64,000 bases of DNA. It comes from JAVBLW01 sp031553215. GTDB taxonomy: Bacteria; Bacillota_I; Bacilli_A; Acholeplasmatales; Anaeroplasmataceae. Positions 25,582 through 34,792 of this stretch are shown here, in pieces. Both the position numbers and the translations under genes were made by a program. Positions within the stretch are counted from its first letter, which is position 1, and each line of letters begins with the position of its first letter. The notes beneath the pieces are model-generated. The model ran no database searches and was not told the origin of the DNA. It saw nothing but the letters and a program-made list of their open reading frames with translations. The DNA lies in contig JAVBLW010000005.1 of assembly GCA_031553215.1 (NCBI GenBank), positions 62,001 to 126,000 of the forward strand. The letters are read 5' to 3'.

Positions 25582-25964
25582 TGTGAAGCACGACGAGCTT
25601 TTTTAAGACCGTATTTTTTACGTTCTTTAGCACGTGGGTCACGAGTTACCATTCCAGCAGGTTTTAAGATCGCACGATAATCTGGATTTACTTCCATAAG
25701 AGCGCGAGTAATACCTAAACGGATAGCACCAGCTTGACCTGTCATACCTCCACCATTTACATTAACAATCACATCAAACTTTTCTGCATTTTCAGTCATT
25801 TCAAGTGGTTGTAATACGTCTAAACGTGTAGCAGCTGAAGGAATATAATCTTCAAATGTTCTACCGTTAATAACGATTTCACCTTTTCCTGAACGTAAAA
25901 TTACACGAGCAACTGAACTCTTACGACGTCCAGTTCCTAAATATTGTACCATTTTATTAGCCAT
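25566..25964 (-). CDS. rpsI: 30S ribosomal protein S9
   Basis: A 132-residue ribosomal protein with the full family pattern: [18 protein letters not shown] at the start, the [19 protein letters not shown] centre and the conserved C-terminal [11 protein letters not shown] tail that reaches into the P site. ATG at 25964 or the one four codons on could be used; AGGAGG at 25972-25977 precedes the first and supports it. It follows rplM by 13 bases as in nearly all bacteria. The last five codons and terminator are duplicated at the far side of the adjacent island, while the gene itself stays intact. Confidence 0.97.
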   Translation of the reverse strand: MANKMVQYLGTGRRKSSVARVILRSGKGEIVINGRTFEDYIPSAATRLDVLQPLEMTENAEKFDVIVNVNGGGMTGQAGAIRLGITRALMEVNPDYRAILKPAGMVTRDPRAKERKKYGLKKARRASQFSKR

Positions 25965-25977
25965 TGTTATATCCTCC

Positions 25978-26415
25978 TTACGCCTTCACTACAAATTCAA
26001 CTGGTTTTTGTGCTGTATGTGGATGTGTTGATCCAGCATATACGTATAATTGACGTCTCATATCGTCACCTAATTTAGTATGAGGTAACATACCCATAAT
26101 AGCTTTCTCAACCATTCTAGTTGGGAATTTTGCCATTACAGTTTCAGCGTTCATAGTTGATAAACCACCAGCATAGTCTGAATGACTACGGTATAATTTA
26201 TCTTGCCATTTGTTTCCAGTTAATTCGATTTTGTCAGCGTTGATTACGATAACATTGTCTCCACAGTTTACGTGTGGAGTATAAGTTGGTTTGTGTTTAC
26301 CTCTCAGTAAAAAAGCCACTTGTGTTGCTAAACGTCCTAATGTAAGTCCGCTTGCATCAACAACATACCAATTATGTTGCATAGTTTGATTGTTTGCCAT
26401 ATATGTTTTGTTCAT
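25978..26415 (-). CDS. rplM: 50S ribosomal protein L13
   Basis: A 145-residue ribosomal protein with the family signatures [41 protein letters not shown] and the C-terminal [14 protein letters not shown]. It is the first gene of the rplM-rpsI operon, with AGGAGG before the start and a consensus promoter about 70 bases upstream. In many Bacilli this pair follows truA; here truA lies 24 kb away and is followed by tmk instead, so the pair has been relocated relative to that order. Confidence 0.97.
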   Translation of the reverse strand: MNKTYMANNQTMQHNWYVVDASGLTLGRLATQVAFLLRGKHKPTYTPHVNCGDNVIVINADKIELTGNKWQDKLYRSHSDYAGGLSTMNAETVMAKFPTRMVEKAIMGMLPHTKLGDDMRRQLYVYAGSTHPHTAQKPVEFVVKA

Positions 26416-26482
26416 AGAATTTCTTCCTCCTTAAATATAATTAAGGGCAATTGTGGATTTTATTAAAATTGTACCGTATAGA

Positions 26483-26511
26483 ATTATATTATAAATAAAA
26501 AGAATTGTCAA
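26483..26511 (-). promoter_or_regulatory. rplM-rpsI promoter
   Basis: TTGACA (26511-26506), 17-base spacer, TATAAT (26488-26483) on the minus strand, a perfect housekeeping consensus as expected for a ribosomal protein operon. Confidence 0.85.
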
Positions 26512-26581
26512 CCTCAAAATAAAATTACTTTTGTTGAAATATATGATATAATATCATAAGAATACACACAGGAGTGATTTT

Positions 26582-28372
26582 ATGCCATTTTTACCACTAA
26601 CTTTAGAAGAAATGAAAGAATACGGATGGACACAACCAGATTTTGTATATATTACAGGGGATGCCTATATAGATCATCCGTCTTTTGGTCCAGCTATCAT
26701 TACAAGAATATTAGAAAACTTTGGTTATAAATGCGTAATCATTTCTCAACCTGATATAAATAAAAACTCTGATTTCGCTCTTTTTGGTGAGCCAAAATTA
26801 GGATTTTTGATTTCAAGCGGAAATATCGATTCGATGGTTAATCACTATTCTGTAAGTAAAAGACGCCGTACTAAAGATTTTTATACTCCAAATGGAGAAA
26901 TGGGAAAAAGACCCGATAGAGCCCTTATAAAATACTCAAACAAAGTACGTTCATTATACCCAGCTTCTAATATTATAATCGGAGGAATTGAGGCTTCTTT
27001 AAGAAGATTATCTCATTATGATTATTGGGATGATAAGGTTAGAAAATCAATTCTATTAGATAGTCAAGCCGACTTATTATTATATGGAATGGGTGAGAAA
27101 ACTATTGTTCAAGTTGCTGATGCACTTGCAGGTGGATTAGAAGCCAAAGATATTATTTATGTTAGAAATTGTATTTGGAAAACTAAAGATAAAGATATTC
27201 TTCCATATAACCACATTATGCTTCCAACTTACAAAGATGTTTGTAAGGATAGATTCAAATATGTTGAATCATTTAGAGAACAATATAAAAACACTGATGC
27301 CTTCACCGGTAAACCACTAGTAGAACTTTATGATGATACTTATGTTATTCAAAATGAACCGGAATTCCCATTAACTCGCGAAGAAATGGATATGACCTAT
27401 TCACTTCCCTATATGCGTGAGGTTCATCCATTAATCGAAAAGATCGGACATGTACCTGCCATTGATGAAGTAAAATTCTCAATCATATCCAACCGTGGAT
27501 GCTTTGGAGGATGCAACTTTTGTGCACTAACATTCCATCAAGGAAGAATTATTCAATCTAGAAGTAAAGAATCAATTGTTGAAGAAGCTGTAAAGATTAC
27601 TGCTGCCCCTGACTTTAAAGGATATATCCATGATGTTGGTGGTCCTTCTGCTAACTTTTATAATCCCGCTTGTAATAAACAAATGGAACATGGTGTATGT
27701 AAAGATAAACGCTGTTTAAGTTTTCAACCATGTAAAAACTTAATTGCTGATCATAGTGATTATTTAGAAGTTTTACGTGAGGTAAGAAAAGTTCCGGGAA
27801 TTAAAAAGGTTTTTGTTCGTTCTGGTCTTAGATATGATTATATAATGTATGATAAAAATAAAGAATTCTTAGAAGAATTAATAAAATATCATATTTCAGG
27901 ACAATTAAAAGTTGCTCCTGAACATGTTGATGATCGTGTATTATCAAAAATGGGTAAACCCTCAAGAGAACTTTATGATAAATTCGTTAATCTATATACT
28001 AAATTAAATGAAAAACATAATATGAAACAATTCCTTGTACCATATTTAATGTCTTCTCATCCAGGAAGCACTCTAGATGCGGCTATTAATCTTGCTGAAT
28101 ACATAAGAGATACTGGCCATCAACCAGAACAGGTACAAGATTTCTACCCTACTCCAGGTACTGCTTCTACTTGCATGTATTATACCGGAATTGATCCATT
28201 CACGAATCAAGAGGTATATGTACCTAAAAAACCTCGTGAAAAAGCAATGCAGAGAGCCCTAATGCAATTTAAAAACCCTAACAATTATGAACTTGTAAAA
28301 GAAGCATTATTAAAAGCTAATAGAAAAGATCTAATTGGTTTTGGAAAAGAATGTTTAATAAAACCAAGATAA
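26582..28372 (+). CDS. YgiQ family radical SAM protein
   Basis: A 596-residue member of the UPF0313/YgiQ radical SAM family. The N-terminal third is the DUF3362-like cobalamin-fold region (FLPLTLEEMKEYGWTQPDFVYITGDAYIDHPSFG is the typical start), the 4Fe-4S motif CFGGCNFC lies at about residues 307-314, and the C-terminal region has the RVxxRSGLRYDY and HPGSTLDAAINLAEY family blocks. The function is unknown although the family is widespread in anaerobes, so an oxygen-free lifestyle fits. It is divergent from rplM and heads a two-gene plus-strand operon with another radical SAM gene. A TATAAT box at 26548-26553 and an AGGAG ribosome binding site precede it. Confidence 0.92.
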   Translation: MPFLPLTLEEMKEYGWTQPDFVYITGDAYIDHPSFGPAIITRILENFGYKCVIISQPDINKNSDFALFGEPKLGFLISSGNIDSMVNHYSVSKRRRTKDFYTPNGEMGKRPDRALIKYSNKVRSLYPASNIIIGGIEASLRRLSHYDYWDDKVRKSILLDSQADLLLYGMGEKTIVQVADALAGGLEAKDIIYVRNCIWKTKDKDILPYNHIMLPTYKDVCKDRFKYVESFREQYKNTDAFTGKPLVELYDDTYVIQNEPEFPLTREEMDMTYSLPYMREVHPLIEKIGHVPAIDEVKFSIISNRGCFGGCNFCALTFHQGRIIQSRSKESIVEEAVKITAAPDFKGYIHDVGGPSANFYNPACNKQMEHGVCKDKRCLSFQPCKNLIADHSDYLEVLREVRKVPGIKKVFVRSGLRYDYIMYDKNKEFLEELIKYHISGQLKVAPEHVDDRVLSKMGKPSRELYDKFVNLYTKLNEKHNMKQFLVPYLMSSHPGSTLDAAINLAEYIRDTGHQPEQVQDFYPTPGTASTCMYYTGIDPFTNQEVYVPKKPREKAMQRALMQFKNPNNYELVKEALLKANRKDLIGFGKECLIKPR

Positions 28373-28411
28373 AGATTAGTTTGACTAATCTTTTTTCTAG
28401 AAAGGAATACT

Positions 28412-30025
28412 ATGAAATCATTATTAATTGGAATAAATGCAAAATATATTCATCCTAATCTTGCAATTAGATTACTAAAAAATAATACAACCTATCAAAC
28501 AGATATAATAGAATATACAACTAAAGAAAATAAAGATACCATTACTAATTATATAATTGATAATAATTATGATTTTATAGGATTTTCTTGTTACATATGG
28601 AATATAAACTATATTAAAGAATTAGTATTGTTATTAAAAGAAAAAAAATCTAGCATAAAAATAATGCTAGGTGGACCTGAGGTTAGTTATAATGCTAATG
28701 AATATATTGGATTAGTGGATTATGTTATAAAAAATGAGGGTGAAGAATCATATCATCTTCTTCTATCTTATTTGGATAACAAAGTATCATTAAATGAAGT
28801 GCCTAATTTATTCCATAGGAATGGTTATACCTTTGATAAATTGGTTGATATTAAATCTATTAAACCTGCCTATGGCCTAATTGAAGATGTTGAAAATAGA
28901 ATAATATATTTTGAAACTTCTAGGGGGTGTCCATATCATTGTAGTTATTGTATGGCAAGTCTTGATAACAAGGTTCGTTTCTTTGATATTGAACAAGTAA
29001 AAATAGAACTTAAGAAACTTCTCGATAGAAAAGCTAAGGTAATAAAGTTCCTAGATAGAACATTCAATGCAAACAAAAAAAACTTTGTTGAACTTATTGA
29101 TTTTTTAATTTTACATCATAAGCCCTATAATTCATTTCAATTCGAAATCACGGGAGATTTGCTAGACGAAGACCTAATTCACCTGATAAACGAAAAAGCC
29201 CCTAAAAACCTATTTAGATTTGAAATTGGGATACAATCAACTAATGTTGAAAGTAATTTACTAGTAAAAAGAATTCAAAACAATCAAAAATTGTTTCATA
29301 ACATCACTTTGATTCAAAATGCTAAGGTAATTGATTTGCATTTAGACTTGATAGCTGGACTTCCAAAAGAAGATTATAATAGCTTTAAAAATACATTCAA
29401 TGAAGTATTAAGTTTAAGACCAAAAGAATTACAATTGGGATTTTTAAAATTATTACATGGTACTGTATTAAAACAAGAACATACAAAATACAATTATATT
29501 TACAACAAAACAGCACCTTATGAAATTATATCAAATGATTCAATGTCGATTAGCGATATTAAAAATATACATATATGTGAGGATGCCTTTGAAAAATTCT
29601 ACAATTATGGATACATGGATAAAAGCATACAATTCATATTAGATAATACTACAAATTATTTTGATTTCTTTTTTGATTTAGGAAATTATTACCTTTCTCA
29701 AAAAATAAATGGCCTTGATACATTATTCTTATGTATTGATAATCATCTTAAAGAAACAAACTTCAATAAATATGATGAAGCACATATCTTATTATTAATT
29801 GATTATTTAAAATACAATAATGTAAAAGCTAAATCTTGGTGGACAAAACTAGATAAAAAAGAAAAGACTGAATATATAAGATATATTGATGAAATAAAAT
29901 TGACACCTTTTACAATAGAGATATTATATAAATATAGTACTGTAATAAGATACAAGAAAACTCTAATAATTGCACTATATATAAATAACAAATCTTATGT
30001 ATATACAACAAAAGCGAAAGATTAA
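28412..30025 (+). CDS. B12-binding-domain radical SAM protein (DUF4080 type)
   Basis: A 537-residue protein with an N-terminal cobalamin-binding-like Rossmann domain (about 1-130, with GFSCYIWNI and IMLGGPEVS) and a radical SAM core with the cluster motif CPYHCSYC near residues 173-180, preceded by YFETSRG. The C-terminal 170 residues are helical and match the DUF4080 arrangement. The reaction is unknown. It lies 39 bases downstream of the YgiQ gene on the same strand with its own AAAGGA ribosome binding site. Its 3' end overlaps the convergent signal peptidase gene by 4 bases, so no terminator space exists between the two operons. Confidence 0.87.
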   Translation: MKSLLIGINAKYIHPNLAIRLLKNNTTYQTDIIEYTTKENKDTITNYIIDNNYDFIGFSCYIWNINYIKELVLLLKEKKSSIKIMLGGPEVSYNANEYIGLVDYVIKNEGEESYHLLLSYLDNKVSLNEVPNLFHRNGYTFDKLVDIKSIKPAYGLIEDVENRIIYFETSRGCPYHCSYCMASLDNKVRFFDIEQVKIELKKLLDRKAKVIKFLDRTFNANKKNFVELIDFLILHHKPYNSFQFEITGDLLDEDLIHLINEKAPKNLFRFEIGIQSTNVESNLLVKRIQNNQKLFHNITLIQNAKVIDLHLDLIAGLPKEDYNSFKNTFNEVLSLRPKELQLGFLKLLHGTVLKQEHTKYNYIYNKTAPYEIISNDSMSISDIKNIHICEDAFEKFYNYGYMDKSIQFILDNTTNYFDFFFDLGNYYLSQKINGLDTLFLCIDNHLKETNFNKYDEAHILLLIDYLKYNNVKAKSWWTKLDKKEKTEYIRYIDEIKLTPFTIEILYKYSTVIRYKKTLIIALYINNKSYVYTTKAKD

Positions 30026-30648
30026 TCTTTCGCTTTTTCTTTTTCATTTTTGATTTCTTCCAGTAGTTCTTGCCTAATTTCATCAAGTAATTCTTGTTTT
30101 CGTTTTTCTTCAACTGCTTTAATTTTATCCTTTTGGAAGGTGGTGTAAATATTTAATATTTCCATAACTATTATAACCATAACGATTATAACTAATATAA
30201 AGAAAATAACATTTTTATTACTTGCAATCTTACCAATATTAAACGCATTAAATACTTTAACGAATTTCCCTACAAGCATATCCTTTGTAACTAATTCTGG
30301 GTCAACAGCACCATTATTGTTATCTCCAAGCATTACAAAACCTTCGTTTGTTATTTCCTTAATGCGGTGAATAATATAAATTCCGGCGGTATTACCAGTT
30401 TTAGATCTATATACAATTATATCTCCAACATCTAAATTATTATATTGGCATTTTTTGAATATTACCACATCATTAGGATTAATTACCGGTTTCATACTCT
30501 CTGTTGGCACATATGAGAATGAATATCCAAATACACTAACTGGTTTCTCTTTACGCATTGCTGAAACATTGGCAATAATTAAGATTAGAGTTAAAGCAAC
30601 TAGTATTACAGATATAGAAGAAAGAACTATTTTAATAATCTTTTTCAT
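30022..30648 (-). CDS. SipW-type signal peptidase I (second copy)
   Basis: A 208-residue membrane peptidase of the ER-like/SipW class. One N-terminal membrane helix (about 5-28), catalytic Ser51 in PTESMKP, His94 in YIIHRI instead of the Lys of ordinary bacterial signal peptidases, and the MLGDNN Asp element follow in order; a second membrane helix (about 140-163) leads to a Lys/Glu-rich cytosolic tail of 45 residues predicted to form a coiled coil. This class cleaves TasA-like precursors. The ATG overlaps the stop of the 850-residue gene upstream by 1 base. It closes the four-gene operon that starts with another peptidase of the same class. Confidence 0.9.
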   Translation of the reverse strand: MKKIIKIVLSSISVILVALTLILIIANVSAMRKEKPVSVFGYSFSYVPTESMKPVINPNDVVIFKKCQYNNLDVGDIIVYRSKTGNTAGIYIIHRIKEITNEGFVMLGDNNNGAVDPELVTKDMLVGKFVKVFNAFNIGKIASNKNVIFFILVIIVMVIIVMEILNIYTTFQKDKIKAVEEKRKQELLDEIRQELLEEIKNEKEKAKD

Positions 30649-33200
30649 TATTCAAAATAGTCCTCGTCTTCAACATCCTTTGTCTTTAAAGATTCTCGAC
30701 GGGCTAGTAGACGTTCTCTTTCTTTATCAGAAACATCCTCAAAACCTTCTTCATCATTCTTCTTCGCCTTATCAGCAAGAGCTTTATTCTTTATTGCTTC
30801 ACGACGTTCTGCTAGTAAGTCTTTTGCACTCTTTGCTCCTTGAGCTTTTGGTGCTTCCTCTTCTTCATCATCGTCATCTTCATCTGGTTCTACAGTTTTT
30901 GCTTTCGCCGCTATTGCTGCTCGACGTTCTGCTAGTAAGTCTTTTGCACTCTTTGCTCCTTGAGCTTTTGGTGCTTCCTCTTCTTCATTATCGTCATCTT
31001 CATCTGGTTCTACAGTTTTTGCTTTCGCTGCTATTGCTGCTCGACGTTCTGCTAGTAAGTCTTTCGCACTCTTTGCTCCTTGAGCTTTTGGTGCTTCCTC
31101 TTCTTCATCATCGTCATCTTCATCTAAATTTTGATCTCCAGCCAATGCTTTTTGTCTTATTGCTTCACGGCGTTGTGCCAATAATGTCTTAACATCTGTT
31201 CCAGATGTAATTACGTCATTATCATCATCGTCATCGTCGTCTTCTTCATCTTCCTCATCATCTTCATCACGTAATGCTGCAAGAGCTCTAGCTTTTCTTT
31301 CAGCAAGTATTCTTGCTTTTTCAGCGGCGGCTTTTTGTTCCATTAGTTCACGATTACGTTTGAATAATTCTTGTGGAGTAAGTGTATCTTTTTCTTCTTC
31401 AAGTGCTTTTTGTTCTAAAGCCAACTTATCTTCTTCGGCAATTCTAGCTTCTTCAGCAATTCTAGCTTCTTCAATAGCATCCTGCTTAGCTGATAATTTT
31501 TTAGCTTTTTGCTCAGCAGCTTTTTGTTTAAGTGCTTCTTTACGTTGTTGTAATGCATTCTTAACTTCAAGGCTCTTAGCTTCTTTAAGAGCTCTTTCAG
31601 TTTCTTTCTCAACACGTTTACGTTCAGCTTCTTCTTCACGTTCAATACGACGTTTTTCAGCCTCTTCTTCGCGAAGTTTTTGAGCTTCTTCTCTTTCTTT
31701 TGCTCTTTGAGCTGCTCTTTCTGCCTTTTCAGCAGCAAGTTGAGCAAGCCTTCTTTCTCTTGCTTCTTGTTGTCTAATTTTTTCTTCAAGAGTTGCAATT
31801 TCTGATAATGTATCCGATTCTTCTTTTGCTGTTGCTTTATAATCAATTTCTTTTAATTTTGTAACTGTTTCTAATACTTCAGCACGTTTCTTCGCGCGTT
31901 CTAATTGAACACTTAAAGGAACCTCTTCAAATTCATTTTCTATAGGTACTTCGTATAAAGGTGGATAAATAGCATTAACTATAGATTGCATTTCCCTAAA
32001 TACTAATTCTAGAGAATAATCCTTATCCATTCCGGATTCTACTTTTTCATCTAAACTTTTTTGATAGAATTTTTGAGTTTCATTTAAGAAATACTCATTC
32101 ATTTGAAAGTTTTCTATTTTTTGTGAATCAGGATTAAATTTATACTCGTTATCAATTTTACTAAGCATTTTAGCTTTACGATTAGTAAACTCTCTATATG
32201 GTAAATTTTCCTCATCGTATTGAGAATTACCATAAAAATGCATTAATGTTCCAACTGATGCAGCCATGATTCCATCTATTGAATCAGACAATTCATCTGG
32301 ATATTGATTTTTCTTTTCTTTTACATTAACGTCAAACGCCAATTCGGTATATCTATCTAAGAAAACCCATGTATTATAACAAATCTTAAACTCAGCATTT
32401 TTCATGATAATATTAGTTTTCATGATAGGTGGAGTTACTTCTTTATAATTCTTAAGTTCCATCATCAATTTACTTGAACGCAATGACTTAAATTTTTCAT
32501 TGATATCTTGAGCCTTTGCATAAGTTTCCTTAGCAGATTTAACTTGTGCATCAAGCTGTCTTTCCATTTTTACCGATAATTCAACTTTTACCTTCGTAGT
32601 ATCAACTTTAAAACTATTTGATACTGTAGTATTTTTAGTTTCATAACTATCAATGTTTTTCTTTAAAATTTGTAGGCGCAAAGATAAGAATTTACAAACA
32701 CGATTTATTAGAGTTTTAATAAATCTATTTTCATAAATACCCATTTCATCATCTGCATAAGTAGTCAATAACTTAGAAGGGATAATATCTCCTTCTTCAG
32801 TTATTTCTTTTATAAAATGCGTATGGCTAGCTAAATGTCTAACAGTTTGAGCATTTACCTTCTTTGCTTTTTCCATAGGTACAACTTCTTCTTCATACCT
32901 AATAGCTTTCTTTGGATCCTTTAAAATCTTAGAAATACTCATATATGCAGCTTCTAATATTGGCACAAATGATGTTTCAAAAACTTTTGTTTCTCTTATT
33001 GTCTTACTATATACAGTTCTAGAACCAGTTCTAACCTGATTTAAAAGAAAATCACCCAAAGGTGATTTATCTATTGCTTTATCAAAATTTTCATTGAATA
33101 TGCGGTAGAATTCACTTACAGAGTCATTTTCTAGTTCTTTAGTTGTTGGTTCTAGCATTTTGCTTTTAACTACTGATTTTGATTCTTCCACATTACTCAC
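30648..33200 (-). CDS. DUF2357-like protein with coiled-coil and acidic repeat C-terminus
   Basis: An 850-residue soluble protein. The first 430 residues resemble the DUF2357 domain that partners McrB-like ATPases: the diagnostic MGIYENRFIKTLINR element lies near residues 157-171. Where DUF2357/McrC proteins normally carry a PD-(D/E)XK nuclease, I find no such motif. Instead residues about 440-640 are a Lys/Glu/Arg/Ala-rich helix likely to be a long coiled coil, and about 645-830 contain poly-Asp/Glu stretches alternating with S-A-K-D-L-L-A-E-R-R modules. It is encoded between the McrB-like ATPase gene (6-base gap) and a SipW-type peptidase (1-base overlap). I infer a cytosolic adaptor or scaffold rather than a restriction enzyme. 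Confidence 0.72.
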   Translation of the reverse strand: MSNVEESKSVVKSKMLEPTTKELENDSVSEFYRIFNENFDKAIDKSPLGDFLLNQVRTGSRTVYSKTIRETKVFETSFVPILEAAYMSISKILKDPKKAIRYEEEVVPMEKAKKVNAQTVRHLASHTHFIKEITEEGDIIPSKLLTTYADDEMGIYENRFIKTLINRVCKFLSLRLQILKKNIDSYETKNTTVSNSFKVDTTKVKVELSVKMERQLDAQVKSAKETYAKAQDINEKFKSLRSSKLMMELKNYKEVTPPIMKTNIIMKNAEFKICYNTWVFLDRYTELAFDVNVKEKKNQYPDELSDSIDGIMAASVGTLMHFYGNSQYDEENLPYREFTNRKAKMLSKIDNEYKFNPDSQKIENFQMNEYFLNETQKFYQKSLDEKVESGMDKDYSLELVFREMQSIVNAIYPPLYEVPIENEFEEVPLSVQLERAKKRAEVLETVTKLKEIDYKATAKEESDTLSEIATLEEKIRQQEARERRLAQLAAEKAERAAQRAKEREEAQKLREEEAEKRRIEREEEAERKRVEKETERALKEAKSLEVKNALQQRKEALKQKAAEQKAKKLSAKQDAIEEARIAEEARIAEEDKLALEQKALEEEKDTLTPQELFKRNRELMEQKAAAEKARILAERKARALAALRDEDDEEDEEDDDDDDDNDVITSGTDVKTLLAQRREAIRQKALAGDQNLDEDDDDEEEEAPKAQGAKSAKDLLAERRAAIAAKAKTVEPDEDDDNEEEEAPKAQGAKSAKDLLAERRAAIAAKAKTVEPDEDDDDEEEEAPKAQGAKSAKDLLAERREAIKNKALADKAKKNDEEGFEDVSDKERERLLARRESLKTKDVEDEDYFE
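30802..31125 (-). repeat. three tandem 120-bp repeats (40-residue acidic modules)
   Basis: Blocks beginning near 30802, 30922 and 31042 are nearly identical over 120 bases. Each encodes an acidic run of D and E, then APKAQGAKSAKDLLAERR and an Ala/Lys-rich linker. A fourth, more diverged module lies just upstream. The low divergence indicates recent expansion. Confidence 0.9.
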
Positions 33201-33206
33201 TCCCTA

Positions 33207-34769
33207 TTAAGAGATTTTCTTTAAATTGTTAATAAAATCAATTGATACTTTAAATGCATTTTTACCAAATAATTTATCTAACAATGATATTAATTGATCT
33301 AATTCATTACGTAAGAATGTTAGATTTAAACTTTCAAATTTACGTAATATTTTGTTTGCTAACATGTAATCTAAACCATCTAATTCACTAAATCCACATC
33401 CCATGTATACTGGAACGAATAATTTAATTTGTTTCATGATACGGTTACCGAAGGCAATCTTAAATTTTTCTTGAATAAATTCATCTAGTTTACTGAAGTT
33501 ATCCATAACTCTAGTTGATAATGTTACATCACGTTGAACTTGTTTAAATAATTCATCAAGATATTCATAAGTTAATTGAACGCTCTCAGTATATGGTGCA
33601 TCTACTAATTCAGCTTTATTATTGATTATGATAGGTAGGGCACGGTCATAAACCTTATCCGTAATTGTAAACGTAGAGTCATCCTTATTCGCTGTACCAA
33701 CGAACCATAAATTTTGGTTAATTAAAACTTTCCCATTAATTAATTGTTTTGGATCCGTAGGTTCATTTCCTGAAACTAGGTCTATTTTCCAAGCTGATGT
33801 ATCTGGCATTTCCATTACAGACAAGAATTCCGCAAAATAGTACTCAATACGGGCTAAGTTCATTTCATCCAGTACAATGATATTTGGTTTATCACTATAT
33901 CCAGCAGCATAAACAGCCTTTAAGAAATCTGTTTCATTAAACTTCTTAGTGAACTCATTCAAATACCCTAATAATTCAGCTCTATCACGCCATGATGGCT
34001 GAACTGATATAATACTTGTTTCTTTATTAAAGAATTTCCCCATTGCATATGGAAGGGAAGTTTTCCCTGTTCCTGAAATCCCTTCTAGTATTAGCACTTT
34101 TGTAGTTCCCATACCAGCAAAGAAACGAGCTATAATTTCTTTATTATAAAATAGTCTTAATTGACTCGCACTGAATCCAATAAATCTTTCTACAAGACCT
34201 GGTAAATCTAACATATCATCCGCAGGAATAATTGTATACTCAGGATTTGAACGGTAGAATGTATCAACTGATGAAAGTTTAATGAAACGACCAGCGTATT
34301 GATTGTCTTCTTGAACTTCTTCTTTTGAAACACCTGGATTAAATATGTCATCCGCATTTGCCTCGGCTACACCACCTGATATTTGACTAACACGTAGTGC
34401 AAGTATCTTGTTTTTTTCTTCAATTAATTCTAGCACTTTATTATTTAAGCCAGATACCTGTTCTAAAAGTTCATCTTTTTCAATTTCTTTTCTTCTAAAT
34501 TTCAAATATCTTCTAAAGAACATTGATAATAGGATTACTAATAATACTATGAAGGCTATATTAATAAATGTAACCAACAAGAATACTATCCAATCTGCTA
34601 TTCCCCAATATTGATTATTAACACTTGAATCAGTCAATTGTGAAAAATAACCTTTAATATCTGTAAAGAATGCTTTTTTAAATACTCTTCCTATTCCAAA
34701 AAAGAATTCTTTAATGTTTTTAAATAACGATGCCAAGAACTTCATATAATAACGTGAAAATTCTTGCAT
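33207..34769 (-). CDS. membrane-anchored McrB-like AAA+ ATPase
   Basis: A 520-residue AAA+ protein. It begins with an amphipathic segment, a membrane helix (about 58-85) and a short coiled coil (about 92-125), then a linker and an AAA+ module of the McrB/AAA_5-like type: Walker A GISGTGKTS (about 230-238), Walker B IIVLDEMN (about 297-304), the sensor-type GTANKDD and the YDRALPI arginine element. McrB-like ATPases remodel partner proteins and often pair with DUF2357/McrC proteins, as here. The membrane anchor and absence of a DNA-binding domain argue against restriction. It sits 23 bases from the upstream signal peptidase gene and 6 bases from the DUF2357-like gene, so all are one transcript. 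Confidence 0.85.
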   Translation of the reverse strand: MQEFSRYYMKFLASLFKNIKEFFFGIGRVFKKAFFTDIKGYFSQLTDSSVNNQYWGIADWIVFLLVTFINIAFIVLLVILLSMFFRRYLKFRRKEIEKDELLEQVSGLNNKVLELIEEKNKILALRVSQISGGVAEANADDIFNPGVSKEEVQEDNQYAGRFIKLSSVDTFYRSNPEYTIIPADDMLDLPGLVERFIGFSASQLRLFYNKEIIARFFAGMGTTKVLILEGISGTGKTSLPYAMGKFFNKETSIISVQPSWRDRAELLGYLNEFTKKFNETDFLKAVYAAGYSDKPNIIVLDEMNLARIEYYFAEFLSVMEMPDTSAWKIDLVSGNEPTDPKQLINGKVLINQNLWFVGTANKDDSTFTITDKVYDRALPIIINNKAELVDAPYTESVQLTYEYLDELFKQVQRDVTLSTRVMDNFSKLDEFIQEKFKIAFGNRIMKQIKLFVPVYMGCGFSELDGLDYMLANKILRKFESLNLTFLRNELDQLISLLDKLFGKNAFKVSIDFINNLKKIS

Positions 34770-34792
34770 ATTGATTTCCTCCCAAATTTAAT

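Noticed and set aside
25442..25642. 66-residue minus-strand frame over the rpsI end
   Set aside because: It overlaps rpsI out of frame, runs through the rpsI terminator and has no ribosome binding site.
30455..31192. Plus-strand frame rich in Leu and His opposite the DUF2357-like gene
   Set aside because: It is a shadow of the acidic repeats on the minus strand (GAA/GAT runs read as TTC/ATC), has no ribosome binding site, and spans two real genes.
30648..34769. A type IV (McrBC) restriction system
   Set aside because: The ATPase is membrane anchored, no nuclease or modified-base-binding domain is visible, and the genes lie in an operon with signal peptidases.
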